9,667 nucleotides of DNA, taken from positions 1 through 9,667 of the forward strand of contig DOFS01000492.1 in NCBI GenBank assembly GCA_003523945.1, read 5' to 3'. Shown one piece after another: positions 7,975 through 9,667 of this stretch. The notes below the pieces were generated by a model. It did not search any database and was not told where the DNA came from. It saw only the letters and a program-made list of their open reading frames with translations. Positions within the stretch are counted from its first letter, which is position 1. Every line of letters starts with the position of its first letter. The stretch comes from Nitrospiraceae bacterium. GTDB taxonomy: Bacteria > Nitrospirota > Nitrospiria > Nitrospirales > UBA8639. The position numbers were made by a program, and so were the translations under genes.

Positions 7975-8226
7975 ATGGTACACCCATGGCTTGGCCACAT
8001 AGGTGTTTGGGATAGACCTCGGGCCTGCGACCTCGCTTTTTGCTTCCAGATTCATTAAGCGCTACCTGATAGGAAGGCCATGAATCGATTAGTCCCTGTT
8101 CGGCTCAACCTCCTATACAAGCAAAAGTACTGCCAAGCTCTCTGCGCAGCGCTTTCAAAAAATCCTTTAAAGTAAAACATTGAAATTAAAGTGAAAAGTT
8201 ACTATTAAGAGCGAGGATTATCCTGA

Positions 8227-8261
8227 TTCAGATATCTGAAGGGATAAGAGACGTATCCCTT
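8227..8261. promoter_or_regulatory. 14-bp perfect palindrome plus adjoining hairpin
   Basis: TTCAGATATCTGAA (8227-8240) is a perfect palindrome of operator type. It abuts AAGGGATA-AGAGACG-TATCCCTT (8239-8261), a perfect 8-bp stem with a 7-nt loop, and is preceded by the palindrome AGGAT-T-ATCCT (8214-8224). These sites lie about 170-250 bp upstream of the second receiver gene, which reads away from them. They could be a regulator binding site or RNA structure; no regulator is identifiable. Confidence 0.4.
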
Positions 8262-8358
8262 TGGTCGTGCAGGAAACTATTCATACCTGTGTTCTCCTAA
8301 GGAAATATTTATTCTGCTTCCTAAAACTTCCATGTTTTTCTCAAGAAAGGAGAAAGCG

Positions 8359-8489
8359 TCTCTAGTGATAAGAAGGGAAAGTACAGGTCCTTCCCCTAGA
8401 GAAACCCAAATGGGTTCTTATTCCGAACACTCATCTCATTTATCATTTGATACCCTATGAGAAACTTGCTAAAGGAGGTCACCAAGTTT
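8359..8489 (+). other. Cluster of consecutive stem-loops, possible structured RNA
   Basis: Four stems follow one another: TCTCTAG/CTAGAGA (8359-8365/8396-8402) enclosing GAAGG/CCTTC; AACCC-AAAT-GGGTT (8403-8416); TCTCAT/ATGAGA (8434-8439/8457-8462) enclosing TATC-ATTT-GATA; and AAACTTG/CAAGTTT (8462-8468/8483-8489), whose loop displays AAAGGAGGT. CCTCC at 8494-8498 could pair with that GGAGG instead, giving an alternative fold. No real ORF follows. I cannot match it to a named riboswitch or RNA family. Confidence 0.3.
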
Positions 8490-9208
8490 TTGCCTCCAAT
8501 CCTAACTTTTGATGGCACCTGAAGCAGAGAAACCGATTTTTCTCAATTGCATCCAAACCAATATTTCTTTGCTGAGGATCCTATTTTTCTCCTGGAGGAT
8601 TTTTTTGAGTCGGGAAGAATGGAGGGTTGCTCAAGATGCGATGGCGCAATGAAAATAAACTTCCTTCGCAGATATACGACCGGTGGCTCAAGCATTTCGC
8701 AATTGCGGAAAATCGTCGGAAATCGGACATTGGCCATTCTGATGCTACCCACTTCATCTAACGGATTGGAATGTCGCGCAATGTCGTCTTCGTTGAATCC
8801 TTTCAAGCATAAAATTCGGCATATCAATTTCAATTTTGGATCATGACTAGGTAAGGAGATGGAACTAAAAATAATCTCTAGGCATGACAAGGATGAACCT
8901 TAACCCCAATACGATTTAACCTGTCCCCCATCGGAACCATGATGTGAAACATGATAATCTCCTTCTTTGATAGAAAAAATTAAAGCATCCCCATATTGTC
9001 CTCATTAGGGCTGCTGAATGAGATTGAGGAGGGTGGTGAATTTTACTTTTGATCCAATCATGACCTGAGATTCAAAGCCGGAGTTATGCTCATCCTTCCC
9101 TCTAACTCAATGGATACACATGAAGTCAAAAAAGTCTCAAAAGGAGAGGGATGCATTTTACTAGACTGAGTATTGTAAATGTTGACTCATTAAGGAGATA
9201 ACCACCTC

Positions 9209-9244
9209 ATGATTTATATCGCCTCAACAATTCGGTTCAGATGA
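9209..9244 (+). CDS. Short leader ORF overlapping the reductase start
   Basis: An 11-residue ORF (MIYIASTIRFR). AAGGAG at 9192-9197 lies 11 nt before its ATG and is by far the best ribosome-binding site here. Its stop TGA overlaps the ATG of the next gene as ATGA, and the next gene has no Shine-Dalgarno sequence of its own. The arrangement suggests translational coupling. It may serve only to deliver ribosomes to the reductase; a peptide function is not implied. Chance cannot be excluded for so short an ORF. Confidence 0.4.
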   Translation: MIYIASTIRFR

Positions 9245-9667
9245 CCCAATCCATGCTCCTCTTTGGCGCGACCTCCATTCTTGGGTTCAACCTGGCCAGA
9301 TTATTTCCGGGAACCATTTTGCCGTTTATCTCGCCCGGTAATACGTCGGAATCAGTCAGGGAATGGCCGGTCCTCCAGTTGGAAAATTCTGATTGGGTGG
9401 AACGCATCTTTGCCCGGTATCAGTCGAATGTCCTGTTGTATTGCCATGCGGTGTGTGATGTACCGAAATGTGAAGCGGACCCCGATTGGGCTCATGAGAT
9501 CAACGTCCAACATCTCCGCCGGGTGGTGGAGAAGCTACCAGACCATATCCGATTGGTGTATGTGTCTTCTGATCATGTATTTGGGGGGGATGGGGCGTAC
9601 CATGAAAATTCTCCCCCGTGTCCCATTAGTGTGTACGGCCAGACCCGTGTCAACGCAGAAAAGATGG
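9241..9667 (+). CDS. RmlD-like sugar-nucleotide reductase (extended SDR family), N-terminal part
   Basis: The first 142 residues of a Rossmann-fold NAD(P)-dependent enzyme; the gene runs past the window end. It shows the dinucleotide-binding loop G9-A-T-S-I-L-G15, the conserved N88 region (INVQHLRRVV), and VYVSSDHVF (106-114), equivalent to the YxSTDYVF strand of dTDP-4-dehydrorhamnose reductase. The catalytic tyrosine is Y132 in YGQTR. The usual lysine four residues later is arginine (R136), which is unusual. Members work in deoxysugar or cell-surface polysaccharide synthesis. The first strand is short and begins at MLLFGATS, so ATG 9241 or 9253 are the only credible starts; an in-frame stop lies at 9199. 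The overlapping leader ORF supports 9241. Confidence 0.85.
   Translation, partial: MTQSMLLFGATSILGFNLARLFPGTILPFISPGNTSESVREWPVLQLENSDWVERIFARYQSNVLLYCHAVCDVPKCEADPDWAHEINVQHLRRVVEKLPDHIRLVYVSSDHVFGGDGAYHENSPPCPISVYGQTRVNAEKM

Larger units (their letters stand above)
8056..9208. other. Long gap with no supported gene
   Basis: About 1.15 kb between the second receiver gene and the reductase. Two overlapping frames of 99 codons (+, 8547-8846) and 115 codons (-, 8543-8890) are open, but neither translation resembles a known protein and neither has a convincing ribosome-binding site with a standard start. A 23-codon minus-strand ORF at 8952-8881 has a strong AAGGAG upstream but is too short to judge. 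The left part (8200-8500) is dense in palindromes and hairpins. Decayed genes, a structured RNA or plain regulatory spacer all remain possible. Confidence 0.5.

Noticed and set aside
8080..8175. 31-codon plus-strand ORF after AGGAAGG
   Set aside because: The site is only about two bases from the ATG, no family is recognisable, and it lies in the upstream region of the second receiver gene.
8396..8485. 29-codon minus-strand ORF with TTG start and GGAGG seven bases upstream
   Set aside because: Its ribosome-binding site and body coincide with the stem-loop cluster, and so short an ORF with a TTG start is likely by chance.
8543..8890. Overlapping open frames on both strands (115 codons minus, 99 codons plus)
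   Set aside because: Neither has a recognisable domain or a good start region, and they exclude each other. A third frame at 8636 (ATG, about 41 codons) looks equally coding-like but soon meets a stop. Kept only as part of the gap description.

Overview
This 9.7-kb stretch is bacterial chromosome of moderate G+C: ordinary housekeeping and regulatory genes with several long non-coding gaps. I see no rRNA or tRNA gene, no CRISPR array and no recognisable transposase. The full-length-type glycine decarboxylase, the single-receiver response regulators and the family of structured dispersed repeats would fit a Nitrospirota-like (Nitrospira-like) organism. That assignment rests on general resemblance only and is tentative.

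Layout. Positions 1-2892 (+ strand) carry the C-terminal half of glycine dehydrogenase (GcvP), then a Na+/H+-dicarboxylate or acidic amino acid symporter of the SLC1/DAACS family. Positions 2893-5106 form an accessory block. An A+T-rich gene for a SEC-C zinc-motif protein (3382-4491) lies between two inverted copies of one ~190-bp repeat (2969-3157 and 4830-5017). A second, pyrimidine-rich repeat and a hairpin lie in the downstream gap. Positions 5107-8055 (- strand) carry four small regulatory genes: a TerB-like protein, a two-CBS-domain protein and two stand-alone receiver-domain response regulators. A coding-like frame that lacks a proper start lies just after the first receiver gene. Positions 8056-9208 hold no gene I can support but are rich in palindromes and hairpins. 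At 9209 a tiny leader ORF with a strong ribosome-binding site overlaps the start of an RmlD-like NAD(P)-dependent sugar-nucleotide reductase, which runs off the window end.

The most interesting signal is the inverted repeat pair. The two copies differ at many bases but keep the same set of nested stems, with the same spacing between the arms of the main stem. That stem shows two compensatory A-T to C-G changes, so the element appears to be selected for its folded structure. It may act as a structured RNA or as a non-autonomous mobile element, and it frames a cargo-like SEC-C gene of different base composition. The minus-strand regulators may form a loose signalling group (receivers, CBS sensor, TerB-like), but the gaps between them (135-411 bp) do not prove one operon.
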